A DNA stretch of 64,000 nucleotides from NCBI RefSeq assembly GCF_014926405.1, contig NZ_JACXXJ020000003.1, positions 1,285,001-1,349,000 on the forward strand, given 5' to 3'. Made by a program: the position numbers and the translations under genes. Within the stretch, counting starts at the first letter, position 1. Every line of letters begins with the position of its first letter. The notes under the pieces are model-generated. The model ran no database searches, was not told the DNA's origin, and saw nothing but the letters and a program-made list of their open reading frames with translations. The DNA comes from Agrobacterium vitis. GTDB taxonomy: Bacteria > Pseudomonadota > Alphaproteobacteria > Rhizobiales > Rhizobiaceae. Positions 27,385 through 36,782 of this stretch are shown piece by piece.

Positions 27385-28176
27385 ATGAACATGTCGAACC
27401 GACTCGTGAAAAGCGGCGTCCCGCTTGTTTATCAACTGGGTGAGATTTTTCGTCTCAAGATCGCCAATGGCGAATTGAAAGCAAATGATCCCTTTCCGAC
27501 CGAAGATCAGATCTCAAAAACATATGGCGTTAGTCGTATGACCGTCCGCCTAGCACTCGCCAAACTGGTCAATGAAGGCTTCATACGAAGGCAGCAAGGC
27601 GTCGGCAGTTTCGTCAATCCCAAGGGCCTAATGCGCCCGGATGAAACGCAGCCAGTCACACGCGACATGTCCGATGTTAAGAGCACAACGAACATCCTGG
27701 AGGCAGCAGGTAAAACTGTAAGTACCAAGGTAATTTCGTTTTCCTTAAGCAAACCGTCTCCGAGAATTGCCGAGCAACTCGACATTGCGGAAAGTGATAT
27801 GATTTTCCACTTCGAGCGTGTTCGTTTCGCTGACAACGAACCCGTCGTGCTCGAAAAAATCTGGGTTCCTGAAAAGATTTGCAGCTCGCTAACCCAGAGT
27901 GACGTCGAAGGTTCTGTCTATCGCGTACTTGCAGATCGATTTGGCCTGAACGTAACTGCTGCACACCAAGCCCTTAGGGCTGAAATTGCAGACGAGAACC
28001 TCGCTGCGATACTGGACGTGGCTACTGGGTCTCCAATCATGCGCGTTGCAGGCGTGAGTTACACCGACACTGGCGCACCGGTGGAAGTCGAGGAATCCTG
28101 GTTCCGATCAGACATGATGGAATTCATAATAGAACTGGGCAGTTTGTCGACTTACGCTCGTTTGATCGAAGACTAA
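27385..28176 (+). CDS. GntR family regulator (HutC/UTRA type)
   Basis: A 263-residue regulator. The N-terminal winged helix (FPTEDQISKTYGVSRMTVRLALAKLVNEGFIRRQQGVGSFV, about residues 36-76) is followed by a UTRA effector domain (FHFERVRFADNEPVVLEKIWVPE, GSPIMRVAGVSYTDTGAPVEVEESWFR). This subfamily responds to sugar phosphates, histidine intermediates or Amadori products (FrlR). It is encoded within the operon it probably controls; a palindrome lies upstream of galM. Confidence 0.92.
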   Translation: MNMSNRLVKSGVPLVYQLGEIFRLKIANGELKANDPFPTEDQISKTYGVSRMTVRLALAKLVNEGFIRRQQGVGSFVNPKGLMRPDETQPVTRDMSDVKSTTNILEAAGKTVSTKVISFSLSKPSPRIAEQLDIAESDMIFHFERVRFADNEPVVLEKIWVPEKICSSLTQSDVEGSVYRVLADRFGLNVTAAHQALRAEIADENLAAILDVATGSPIMRVAGVSYTDTGAPVEVEESWFRSDMMEFIIELGSLSTYARLIED

Positions 28177-28211
28177 GCGACAATTAACAACAAAATCTGA
28201 TGAGGGATGCG

Positions 28212-30248
28212 ATGAACAATAGATCGCCACAGAAGCTTGCTGTCGAAATTGGCGGCACATTTACCGATATTATTCTCTTCGAGGACGACGGAAAGCAGCC
28301 AAAACTAACGACACTGAAAGTCCCATCCACTCCGCGCCAGCCAGAAAAAGGGGTACTTTCCGGCGTCGACCAACTTGATATTGCCTGGCCTGACTTGCAC
28401 GACGTGCTGCACGGTTCGACCGTTGCAACTAATGCAGTTTTGGAACGCAAAGGTGTTCCTACGGCGCTCATTGTAACCCGTGGATTCCAAGACATTCTCG
28501 AAATCCAGCGGGGAGATAAGACAAACATTTACGATATTTTCTACCAACGGTCGCGTCCAGTTGTTCCACGGGAATGGGTTCTTCCGGTTACCGAACGCCT
28601 TGATGTGAGCGGTGATGTGCTCGTGCCCTTGGCTGAAGAAGAGATCCGCAGCTTGGTTCCTCGACTCCTGGAAGGGGGCATTAAAGCCGTCGCGATTTGC
28701 TTCCTTCACAGCTACAAGAACTCACAACATGAAGACCGGGTTCGAGCAATCATAGAGGACATCGCGCCTGAGCTTCTCGTCCTCACGTCGTCGGAGCTTT
28801 TGCCACAGTTCCGTGAGTATGAGCGAGCCAGCACGGCTACAATGAGTGCATACATCTCACCGATTATGTCCCATTACATTGGACAACTCACCGAAAAGCT
28901 TGAAGAGCGTGGGTTCGGTGGCAGCCTGTTCATTACGCAGTCTAATGGTGGAGTTCTGCCTGCCAACGCAATCCGTCGTGAAGTGGTCCGGACGCTGTTG
29001 TCTGGTCCTGCTGCCGGTGTGACTGGAGCAATCTACGCGGCAGAACAAGCCGGCATGCAAAACATCATTACCTTCGACATGGGTGGCACGAGCACCGATG
29101 TCTGCCTCATCAACGACGGTCAACCGTTGATTACAACTGAGAATATGCTGAACAATCTACCAGTTGCTGTTCCGATGATTGATATTGCAACTGTCGGTGC
29201 CGGGGGCGGTAGTATCGCCGCGATTGACCGCCACGGGATGATGCATGTCGGGCCTGAAAGTGCAGGCGCTGATCCAGGCCCGGCCTGCTATGGTCACGGC
29301 GGGACATTTGCGACTGTTACCGACGCGAACGTGGCGCGTGGTATTATTCGACCCAAGACTTTTGCCGGCGGGAACTTCAAACTCGATTCTGAAGCGGGCC
29401 ACGGGGTGATCGAACGCCTTGGCCAAGATCTGGCTATGACCGGGGCGCAAGCAGCAGAGGCCGTCACCCGGATTGTTGAAGCCAACATGACCCAAGCCAT
29501 CCGTTTGGTGTCGACACAGCGTGGTTACGATCCGCGAGATTATGTACTCGTCGCCTATGGTGGTGCTGGCCCGATCCACGCAGCCTCTGTAGCGAACGAA
29601 CTCGGTATAACGCGTGTACTCGTGCCACCACATGCCGGTGTGTTGTCGGCATTTGGACTTTTGGTTGCCGACATCGCTCGTGACTACGTGCAAACGGATG
29701 TTGCGCTCGCTTTTGACCTATCTCCCGATGATTTCCGCGCAAAGATCGAAGCTTTGGCAGAGAAGGCCCGCAAGGAATTCGAGTCACATGGTTTCGGCGC
29801 GAATGAGCTCAAGGTTTTTGCCGGGCTCGACGTTCGTTATGAGGGCCAGGCCTTCGAACTGCCGATCTCAATCGATCCAGAGACCGTCACATCCGACCTA
29901 GTCACGACCCGTCTGCATGACGCTCATTACAAGCGCTATGGCTTCGCGTTTGAGAACGAAAGTGCCGAGGTGGTGAACTATCGTCTGAAGGTCGTCATAC
30001 CTCGCAAGACCAAAGATGTCTCGGTTCATGTCAATGAGACAGGTCCGGTATCAACCGAACTTGGCTCTGTGCTTCTGCGCGGTGAGGCGCGTGAGACCGT
30101 GTTCTGCAAGAGCGAGACTATGACGCTCGAAACCACAATAACCGGTCCTGCAGTTCTTGAGGCGGACACCTCTACTTGCTTTCTGCCGGAGAATTGGACT
30201 GCCCGTCTGCTCGAAAGCGGAAGCGTTCTTCTTGAGAGGAAAAACTGA
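28212..30248 (+). CDS. hyuA: Hydantoinase/5-oxoprolinase subunit A (HyuA)
   Basis: The ATP-binding subunit of an ATP-dependent lactamase that opens 5-oxoproline, N-methylhydantoin or similar rings. About 678 residues: N-terminal hydantoinase/oxoprolinase domain (EIGGTFTDIILFED), acetate-kinase-like core (LSGPAAGVTGA, FDMGGTSTDVCLI, GAGGGSIAAID, ADPGPACYG) and the C-terminal GLDVRYEGQAFEL. I chose ATG 28212 because GAGGG precedes it; ATG 28200 is the alternative. The stop overlaps the hyuB start. The neighbouring kinase and SIS genes suggest that the ring carries, or is joined to, a sugar. Confidence 0.92.
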   Translation: MNNRSPQKLAVEIGGTFTDIILFEDDGKQPKLTTLKVPSTPRQPEKGVLSGVDQLDIAWPDLHDVLHGSTVATNAVLERKGVPTALIVTRGFQDILEIQRGDKTNIYDIFYQRSRPVVPREWVLPVTERLDVSGDVLVPLAEEEIRSLVPRLLEGGIKAVAICFLHSYKNSQHEDRVRAIIEDIAPELLVLTSSELLPQFREYERASTATMSAYISPIMSHYIGQLTEKLEERGFGGSLFITQSNGGVLPANAIRREVVRTLLSGPAAGVTGAIYAAEQAGMQNIITFDMGGTSTDVCLINDGQPLITTENMLNNLPVAVPMIDIATVGAGGGSIAAIDRHGMMHVGPESAGADPGPACYGHGGTFATVTDANVARGIIRPKTFAGGNFKLDSEAGHGVIERLGQDLAMTGAQAAEAVTRIVEANMTQAIRLVSTQRGYDPRDYVLVAYGGAGPIHAASVANELGITRVLVPPHAGVLSAFGLLVADIARDYVQTDVALAFDLSPDDFRAKIEALAEKARKEFESHGFGANELKVFAGLDVRYEGQAFELPISIDPETVTSDLVTTRLHDAHYKRYGFAFENESAEVVNYRLKVVIPRKTKDVSVHVNETGPVSTELGSVLLRGEARETVFCKSETMTLETTITGPAVLEADTSTCFLPENWTARLLESGSVLLERKN

Positions 30249-31930
30249 TGACTACTGTTGATCCCGTCACCTTCAATATTTTTGCCAACAGCGTCCAAGC
30301 CATCGCTCAGGAGATGAGCAATGATTTCATTCGGACTGCTTATTCCACCGTCATTCGCGAAGCCGCCGACTGCTCGACCTGCCTTGTCGATCGCAAGGGC
30401 AGAGTCCTCTCACAGTCGCAGAATATTCCTCTGCATCTCAACTCGGTGAGCCCAGCGGTTCAGGGCGCGCTTGCCAAAACCGACATTACAGCGCTCACCG
30501 AAGATAGCGTCATTATTCTGAATGACGCCTACAACGGCGGCCAACATCTCTCGGACATCTATCTTTTTTCGCCGATCATCCACGATGGAACACTTATTGG
30601 ATTTTCTGGGTCGGTAGGGCACCATGTCGATCTCGGCCACTCGCCCGGCTACAATCTCTACGCCAGAGACGTTTTCGAAGAACGTATGCGTTTCACGCCA
30701 ATGGTCTTTTCACTGTCAAGAGACTGGAACGGTGGCATCCTTGAACAGCTGATCCGGGCAAATGTGCGTATCCCCCGCGATACGATCGGCGACCTCAACG
30801 CGCAGTTGACGGCCAACGAGACGGGCCGACGCCGCGTCAAGGAATTGATCGCTCGATATTCTGTGGACACCGTCATAGCTGCATCGGACCAGCTCCTCGA
30901 CTACGCGGAATCGTTCATGCGCGAGGCTATCAGCGAAGTTCCCGATGGTACCTACCGAGGAATAGACTACATCGACACGGATGGTCTCGAGCAGACGAAC
31001 CTCGAAGTGCATGTCGCTGTCACCGTAAAGGGTGACACTTTGCATCTCGACTTTGAAGGCACATCGGCGCAGGTGAAAACTGCAATCAATTGCCCCCGCG
31101 CCTCGACGATTTCGTCTGCATATTCTGCGCTGAAAATGCTTCTGACAAAGCCGTCAATCCCGTTGAACGATGGTTCCTACCGTCCGATCAGCATTTCCGC
31201 TCCGGAGGGCAGTCTCGTAAATCCCATCCCCTTCGCGCCGGTCGAGGGTCGCAATGTGGTGGTCATGCGCGTTTTTCAGTCGATCCTTCTTGCCCTTTCA
31301 AAGGCTTTGCCGGACCGTATACCGGCCCCGGGTTACGATACTCGCACGGAAGTCGATCTACATTGGCAGGGTGCTCGCACTTACCATGCGATCAGTGAGC
31401 AACTTGGAGGCGGTTATGGCGCAGGTCCAGGTAATGACGGAGCCGACCAACTGGACGATCCATTAGGTAACTGCCGAAATACCCCTGTGGAAGCGCTCGA
31501 ACTTTCACAATCCTTTTTTAGGGTTGAGCGCTACGAATTGAGGCCAGACTCCGGCGGGGCGGGGCGATATCGTGGAGGTCTGGGCGCTGTACGCACCTAT
31601 CGCTTCCTTCAAGATGGCGTTCATATGAGCGTGTACTCGGACCGGTTCATCAACAAGGCGCCGGGTGTTCAAGGCGGGCATGACGGAACGAACGCCTATA
31701 TCAAAGTTACGAGGAAAAATGGCGTTGAAGAGCAGTTGCCGCCCAAAGGTGCTGCGGTACTCAATTCCGGTGACGAGCTCGAGGTCGCGATCGGCGGCGG
31801 CGCTGGCTACGGTGATCCAAGAAGCCGCGAACCCGAAATGGTTCGTGCTGATGTCCGTTCCGGCAAGGTAACCGAAGACTCCTTGAAAGCCTACCAAGGC
31901 GGACAGCCGGGAGAACCGGCGAATGCATGA
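30248..31930 (+). CDS. hyuB: Hydantoinase/5-oxoprolinase subunit B (HyuB)
   Basis: The catalytic partner of HyuA. The 560-residue protein carries the family blocks TFNIFANSVQAIAQEM at the start, RTAYSTVIREAADCS, HLSDIYLFSPI, GHHVDLGHSPGYN, a C-terminal RYRGGLGAVRTYR and GGAGYGDPRSR. HyuA and HyuB form a heteromer that couples ATP cleavage to ring opening. It overlaps hyuA by one base (TGATG) and the SIS gene by 8 nt. Confidence 0.93.
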   Translation: MTTVDPVTFNIFANSVQAIAQEMSNDFIRTAYSTVIREAADCSTCLVDRKGRVLSQSQNIPLHLNSVSPAVQGALAKTDITALTEDSVIILNDAYNGGQHLSDIYLFSPIIHDGTLIGFSGSVGHHVDLGHSPGYNLYARDVFEERMRFTPMVFSLSRDWNGGILEQLIRANVRIPRDTIGDLNAQLTANETGRRRVKELIARYSVDTVIAASDQLLDYAESFMREAISEVPDGTYRGIDYIDTDGLEQTNLEVHVAVTVKGDTLHLDFEGTSAQVKTAINCPRASTISSAYSALKMLLTKPSIPLNDGSYRPISISAPEGSLVNPIPFAPVEGRNVVVMRVFQSILLALSKALPDRIPAPGYDTRTEVDLHWQGARTYHAISEQLGGGYGAGPGNDGADQLDDPLGNCRNTPVEALELSQSFFRVERYELRPDSGGAGRYRGGLGAVRTYRFLQDGVHMSVYSDRFINKAPGVQGGHDGTNAYIKVTRKNGVEEQLPPKGAAVLNSGDELEVAIGGGAGYGDPRSREPEMVRADVRSGKVTEDSLKAYQGGQPGEPANA

Positions 31931-32951
31931 TCTGATCGCAGATATTAAAAGCCAGTCCGAAACTTTGCTCGCCAATGCCGGCCTTCTCGACCAAGCCTAT
32001 CACAGCTCAAGCCGTTGGACGGGTGGTAGCGATGGCTTCGTTATAACAGGTATGGCAACTTCTCTGTGGGCCTGGCATTCGGCAAGTCTGATCCTCAGTA
32101 CCGCTGGCATCGGACACGCGGTCGCTGATACGAGCGAATATCATCGGTACGGAACCGCGCAGAGTGACACTTCCCCGTTGATTATCACTAGCCGATCCGG
32201 TGAATCCGCAGAAATTATCAATCTACTGGATGTCGTCCAGCCCGGAAGGCCGGTCATCGCTGTTACCGCGTCCGAGCACAGTACGCTTGGACGCAAAGCA
32301 ACTAACGTCTTGCCGTTCAAGGCGGAAGAGAAGGCGTTCTACAACACGTCTTCTTTTACCACTACGCTCTGCGTCGCAACCTCAATGGTCGCCGGATTGG
32401 CGAACAGAACCGATCTGGCACCCGCTGTTTGGCTAGCAAAGCTTGCGGAAAAAGTCGATGTCGTGGCCAACCTAGATCAGGAAGTCTTTGCTGCGGCAGC
32501 TGCCGCCATTGCGAAATCTCGCGTTGCTATCATGACCGGCCGTGGTCACCTTATCGGACTCGCCCAACAAGCATCGCTTGATTTGCAGGAAGGGATGCGC
32601 ATTGCAGCAATCCCGGTATCCGGCGGCTTGCTACGTCATGGGCCGATGGAACTGATCAACCTGCCAGACAGTGTCGTTGTTATGCTCATTCCAAACGATC
32701 ACATGGCTGGAATTATGGTTCGGTTGGCCTCTGACCTGGTAGGCTACGGAGCTTCAGTAGTCGCGATAGCAGCTGGCCCTGTAGATCTGCCGGCAGGCGT
32801 CAGTGTGATCCGGGTTCCCGAAACTATCCCGGAGCTAAATGCGGTTGTTTTTGCTGTTGCGCTTCAAAAACTAAACGTGTCGGTCGCCCAGGCACTGAAC
32901 ATGAGTACAATTGAGCCGGCCCTCATCCCCAAAATTACGAGGGTAGAATGA
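31923..32951 (+). CDS. SIS-domain sugar isomerase/deglycase-like protein
   Basis: A 342-residue protein with two SIS folds. Phosphosugar-binding motifs are ITGMATSLWAW and ITSRSGESAEIIN in the first half, and MTGRGHLIGLAQQASLDLQEGM in the second. A conserved Glu in LQEG and the RHGPMEL motif match isomerase/deglycase relatives of GlmS, AgaS and FrlB. FrlB-type members split fructosamine 6-phosphates. It overlaps the PfkB kinase gene by 4 nt, the same pairing as frlB-frlD, so a deglycase role is plausible but not proven. Confidence 0.8.
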   Translation: MHDLIADIKSQSETLLANAGLLDQAYHSSSRWTGGSDGFVITGMATSLWAWHSASLILSTAGIGHAVADTSEYHRYGTAQSDTSPLIITSRSGESAEIINLLDVVQPGRPVIAVTASEHSTLGRKATNVLPFKAEEKAFYNTSSFTTTLCVATSMVAGLANRTDLAPAVWLAKLAEKVDVVANLDQEVFAAAAAAIAKSRVAIMTGRGHLIGLAQQASLDLQEGMRIAAIPVSGGLLRHGPMELINLPDSVVVMLIPNDHMAGIMVRLASDLVGYGASVVAIAAGPVDLPAGVSVIRVPETIPELNAVVFAVALQKLNVSVAQALNMSTIEPALIPKITRVE

Positions 32952-33916
32952 GTATTGATGTTCTCGCTATAGGTGACCTTACGGTCGACCAGATATTCGG
33001 CCCTCTTCGTGATCTCCCTACATGGGGAAGAGAAACCGAAGTCGATACTATGGATGTACGCTTAGGCGGAAACACCGGGAATTTCGCGCTCGCGGGTAAG
33101 GTGCTTGATCTTAACGTTGTCTGCGTGGGGCCGGTCGGAAAAGATGACAATGGCCTCTGGATCAAGAATGAAATGGAGAAGAGCGGTCTGAACACAGACC
33201 TGCTCGACTTTAGAACTGACTCTCCGACCAGTGTTACAACAGCACTCGTCAGGGAGGACGGTGAGAGGTTATTTATCACCCTCCCGGGCGCATTGGCCAA
33301 ACTTGGCCAGACATTGCGCCAGTCCCGCTACTCTGATGCGAAAATCGCCTTACTTTCTGGATGGTGTCAACCTCCTCGCGTTGCAATGGACATCTTGCTT
33401 GACGCGTTCACACGATTGAGGACAACCGGGACCAAGATTGCGATCGATCTCGCATGGTCGGAAGCGAGTTGGGGCGTCCGTGATGACGTCCTGCAAATCC
33501 TTTCCCAGGTAGATTTTGCGCTAATGAATAGCGACGAGGCAGCGGCTCTCTCAGGCGAAACAGACCTGATATCTGCGGCTGAAACGATCTCTGAAAAGCT
33601 CGCCCAATCCGCCGTTCTGGTCATAAAAAATGGTGAACATGGTGCGCTCGTTAAAGAGCGTCACAAGCCTTGCGTCATCGTCCCGATTGTGCCGATGGGT
33701 GAACCGGCGCACGCGGTCGGGGCAGGCGATTGCTTCAATGCGGGATTTTTTCATGCCGTCTTCGTCCAGAAACTCGATGCGGAAGCCGCCACAGCGTTCG
33801 GATGCGATTTCGCAACGTGGATGCTGGTGCACGGCAGGGAGGCAATAGTTGATGTCTCGACTGTCTCTTCATCTCGACGTCAAGCCGGACTGAACCAATC
33901 GGGGGATCTGCTATGA
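32948..33916 (+). CDS. PfkB family carbohydrate kinase
   Basis: A ribokinase-fold kinase of 322 residues. The N-terminal MSIDVLAIGDLTVDQIFG, the GGNTGNFALA sugar loop, GPVGKDDNG and the C-terminal signature HAVGAGDCFNAGFFHA with the catalytic Asp are all present. It phosphorylates a sugar or sugar conjugate, presumably to give the substrate of the adjacent SIS protein. Four-base overlaps tie it to the SIS gene before and the ABC ATPase after it. Confidence 0.9.
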   Translation: MSIDVLAIGDLTVDQIFGPLRDLPTWGRETEVDTMDVRLGGNTGNFALAGKVLDLNVVCVGPVGKDDNGLWIKNEMEKSGLNTDLLDFRTDSPTSVTTALVREDGERLFITLPGALAKLGQTLRQSRYSDAKIALLSGWCQPPRVAMDILLDAFTRLRTTGTKIAIDLAWSEASWGVRDDVLQILSQVDFALMNSDEAAALSGETDLISAAETISEKLAQSAVLVIKNGEHGALVKERHKPCVIVPIVPMGEPAHAVGAGDCFNAGFFHAVFVQKLDAEAATAFGCDFATWMLVHGREAIVDVSTVSSSRRQAGLNQSGDLL

Positions 33917-34653
33917 TGAGAGACTTACGGCTAGAGTCCGTAACAATCGCCTATGGCGAAAAAACAATCCTTGAAAATATTGATCTGACGGTTACCAGGG
34001 GCGAGATTATTTGCCTGATCGGCGCCAGCGGTTGTGGGAAATCGACACTCCTAAATGCGGTAGCAGGCCTCATACCTGTCCGATCGGGCTCGATCCTTCT
34101 GAATGATAATCCAGTCACTGGTCCATCCGCCGATCGTGTGATGGTTTTCCAGGATGACGCTGTTTTCCCGTGGATGAAGGTCCGTGAAAATGTCGAGTTC
34201 GGACTTAAGATCAAAGGTCTTCCTGAGGGTGAACGCAATCGCATCGTAAATGAGAAGCTCGCGACTGTCGAACTGTCGCATGCCGCAGATCTATACCCCA
34301 GGGAATTGTCAGGCGGCATGCGCAAGCGCGTCGATCTGGCTCGCGCGCTCGCGGTCAGTCCTCAAATGATCTTGATGGACGAGCCTTATGGTGCATTGGA
34401 CGCCATGACCAAGGAACGTCTTCAAGTCCAGTTCCTGAAGGTTTGCGAAGACACAAACGCCACTTCGCTATTTGTCACGCACGATATCGAGGAAGCGCTT
34501 TTCCTCGGCGATCGCATCGTCGTGCTCGGTCGAAACCCAGGCCACGTAGCGCATGTCATTGATGTGCCGTTCGGAAAAGATCGAACCCTCGAACTCAAGC
34601 GAACCGGTGTTTTTCAGCAGCTTCGAGGGACCGTGTCGGATCTCATCGTCTAA
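33913..34653 (+). CDS. ABC transporter ATP-binding protein (SsuB/TauB/NrtD type)
   Basis: A 246-residue ATPase with Walker A GASGCGKST (about 37-45), Q-loop MVFQDDAVFPWMKVRENVEFGL, signature LSGGMRKRVDLARA, Walker B MILMDEP and H-loop FVTHDIEEAL. The PWMKV and GGMRKR forms are typical of the nitrate/taurine/sulfonate group. GTG/ATG starts at 33913-33916 overlap the kinase gene. It drives the permease and receptor that follow. Confidence 0.93.
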   Translation: MMRDLRLESVTIAYGEKTILENIDLTVTRGEIICLIGASGCGKSTLLNAVAGLIPVRSGSILLNDNPVTGPSADRVMVFQDDAVFPWMKVRENVEFGLKIKGLPEGERNRIVNEKLATVELSHAADLYPRELSGGMRKRVDLARALAVSPQMILMDEPYGALDAMTKERLQVQFLKVCEDTNATSLFVTHDIEEALFLGDRIVVLGRNPGHVAHVIDVPFGKDRTLELKRTGVFQQLRGTVSDLIV

Positions 34654-34694
34654 CACATCCAGTAAATTAAACCCATAAAAAAGGGGAGCCAAAA

Positions 34695-35519
34695 ATGGCC
34701 GTTAAAACAGAGGTGCCCACCGGCAGGGCGGCCCGAACGAACAAGTTGATCCGGCAGTTATTCGTCCCACTCGTACTGGTCGCTCTGTGGTTTGCAGCAA
34801 CCTGGAACGGTACCATCGACCCGATTTTTCTACCTTCACCGGCAGATGTGTGGCGCTCCTTCTTGTCGTTAGCACCGCTCTTGCCTCAGAGTCTCGCGGC
34901 GAGTGTTTCGATGACGCTTGGCGGCTTCATTGGCGGTAGTCTCCTTGGCCTCGCAATGGGGCTTACGATGGCATACAGTCGGCTCGCTCGAGAAATCTTT
35001 GGTGGCGTTCTCGATTTCTTTCGGCCTATCCCAATCTTCGCGCTGATACCTCTTTTCATTCTTTGGTTCGGTTTGGGCAAAACGCCACAAATTGTCCTCA
35101 TCGTCCTGGGTACTTCGCTCGTCATTGGTGTTGCAACGATCGAGGCGATCAAGAACGTACCCGCGGTGTATATTCGTGCAGGCCTGGTACTCGGCGCTCA
35201 GCGCGGGACGATCTACAGATCGATCATCCTTCCGGCAATTTTTCCCCATCTGCTCGGCGCAATTCGGGTAGCCGCTGCCTCGTCCTGGGGACTCGACGTT
35301 GCCGCCGAATATATTGGCGCGCAGGTCGGACTTGGCCATCTGATGATTATCAGAGTCCAATATCTCGACACCGCGGGCATCGTTGTGATTGTCGGCATTT
35401 ATTGCCTCCTTGCCATCATTCTCGACAAGATTGTCGTCGCGCTCGAACGTCCATTAACGCGATGGACGGAAAAGGGGGCAGGCAAGGGTGTTGTTGGTTC
35501 CATAACAGGCGCCAGCTGA
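34695..35519 (+). CDS. ABC transporter permease (SsuC/TauC type)
   Basis: A 274-residue inner-membrane permease with a long N-terminal helix (LFVPLVLVALWFAATWNG), the FLPSPADVWRSF motif that defines the group, about six helices and the EAA loop (AGLVLGAQRGTIYRSIILPAIFPHLLGAIRVAAASSWGL). AAGGGGAGCC precedes its ATG. It forms an importer with the genes on either side. Confidence 0.92.
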   Translation: MAVKTEVPTGRAARTNKLIRQLFVPLVLVALWFAATWNGTIDPIFLPSPADVWRSFLSLAPLLPQSLAASVSMTLGGFIGGSLLGLAMGLTMAYSRLAREIFGGVLDFFRPIPIFALIPLFILWFGLGKTPQIVLIVLGTSLVIGVATIEAIKNVPAVYIRAGLVLGAQRGTIYRSIILPAIFPHLLGAIRVAAASSWGLDVAAEYIGAQVGLGHLMIIRVQYLDTAGIVVIVGIYCLLAIILDKIVVALERPLTRWTEKGAGKGVVGSITGAS

Positions 35520-35593
35520 GTTGCAGAGGCGCGAGTGGCAGCGCTGACAAAAACAATGCCAACAAACATCAACCAAACCAGAGGAAGAACACA

Positions 35594-36697
35594 ATGAAGA
35601 AAGCAATGAAAATTGTTGCCGGACTGTCGATAATCCTTTCCGTGCTAGCATCCGGGAGCACGGTGGCACAGGCGCAAGATGCAAAAACTGTGCACGTTGG
35701 GATCACGCCATATTTTGATTATATGCCATGGGTCATTGCTAAGGAAAAAGGGCTCGACAAGGAACTCGGCATTGACCTGGATCTCGTGACCATAACGAAC
35801 ACCGCCGCAGGTGTCGCCGCAATGCGTCAGGGAAGCCTCGACATCGTCTCATCTTGCCACGTTTGCGATTTCCCGCTCTATCAGGCTGTCCCTGCGCTAC
35901 GCAGTTTTCTGATCACGGACCAGTTCAAGGGGTTTATCGTTATTGGTCGAAAGGGAACCGATACGTTTGCCGACCTGGCTCCCAAGATCGGTGCAGAAAA
36001 AGCGAAAGAGCAAATTCTCAAGGGGTTCAAAGGTAAGGAATTTCCGACAGTTCTGTCCAGCTACCGTCCTCTTCTGACCGCAGCTCTCGGTCAAGTTGGA
36101 CTAACTGTTGATGACATCAACGTCATCGAATCCGGGGACGATGCACAGGCTGCATTGGCCTTTCAGCGTGGCACCGGCGACTACTATATGGGTAGTTTGC
36201 CGCAAGAGACCAAGCTTCTTGCAATGCCGGACAAGTACGTGAACGTTGGCGGCCATGAAATTCTCGGCCCGGCAGGACTGTGGTACTCAACGATGGTTTC
36301 GACGCAGGGTTGGCTTGATAAAAACGAGGACACTGCATTGAAGCTGGCAGCGATCTGGTATCGCGTCTCTCGTTATGCCGACGAACACTTCGAGGAAGTC
36401 GCGCCACTTTGGGTCAAGGCAACAAATGAACGGGCTGCGGCGTCATTCACGGTCGATGAGTTCAAGAACACGTTCCAGTTGATGGCTTTTCCAACGCTTG
36501 AGAAAGCCAAGACTACGGTCTTCAATCCCGAGTCCGATGTCTACTGGAAGCACTCTGTAGACTTCTATGAGAAGCAGAATGCCGATCAACTTCCAAGCGG
36601 CGTGGACCCTGCAACAAGGGCACTCGAAGAGAAATATTACGACAAGCTTGTCGCGAACAAAAAGCTTATCGACTGGGTCAACAGCCCGCTCAAGTAA
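35594..36697 (+). CDS. ABC transporter substrate-binding protein (NMT1/TauA/SsuA-like)
   Basis: A periplasmic receptor of 367 residues. Signal peptide MKKAMKIVAGLSIILSVLASGSTVAQAQ, cleaved near residue 28. The mature part starts KTVHVGITPYFDYMPWVIAKEKGLDKELGIDLDLVTI, the NMT1/SsuA fold. SSCHVCDF contains two Cys close to the expected ligand cleft. ATG 35594 follows GAGGAAG. This group imports taurine, nitrate, pyrimidine or riboflavin-like molecules rather than sugars, so a ring or amino-acid-like ligand fits the HyuAB genes upstream. Confidence 0.9.
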   Translation: MKKAMKIVAGLSIILSVLASGSTVAQAQDAKTVHVGITPYFDYMPWVIAKEKGLDKELGIDLDLVTITNTAAGVAAMRQGSLDIVSSCHVCDFPLYQAVPALRSFLITDQFKGFIVIGRKGTDTFADLAPKIGAEKAKEQILKGFKGKEFPTVLSSYRPLLTAALGQVGLTVDDINVIESGDDAQAALAFQRGTGDYYMGSLPQETKLLAMPDKYVNVGGHEILGPAGLWYSTMVSTQGWLDKNEDTALKLAAIWYRVSRYADEHFEEVAPLWVKATNERAAASFTVDEFKNTFQLMAFPTLEKAKTTVFNPESDVYWKHSVDFYEKQNADQLPSGVDPATRALEEKYYDKLVANKKLIDWVNSPLK

Positions 36698-36715
36698 AGG
36701 CCACAGATCGAGCTG

Positions 36716-36743
36716 AAACACCGGCTCTACGGAGCCGGTGTTT
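36716..36743 (+). terminator. Perfect 12-bp hairpin with TACG loop after the binding-protein gene
   Basis: AAACACCGGCTC (36716-36727) and GAGCCGGTGTTT (36732-36743) pair completely around a UACG tetraloop, a very stable RNA fold. Only three U follow, so it may act as a partial terminator or as a 3' stabiliser of the receptor mRNA. It separates the transporter genes from the two genes after it. Confidence 0.65.
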
Positions 36744-36782
36744 CGTCAGAGTCATAGACGGTGAACCGAAGGAGCCCGACCA

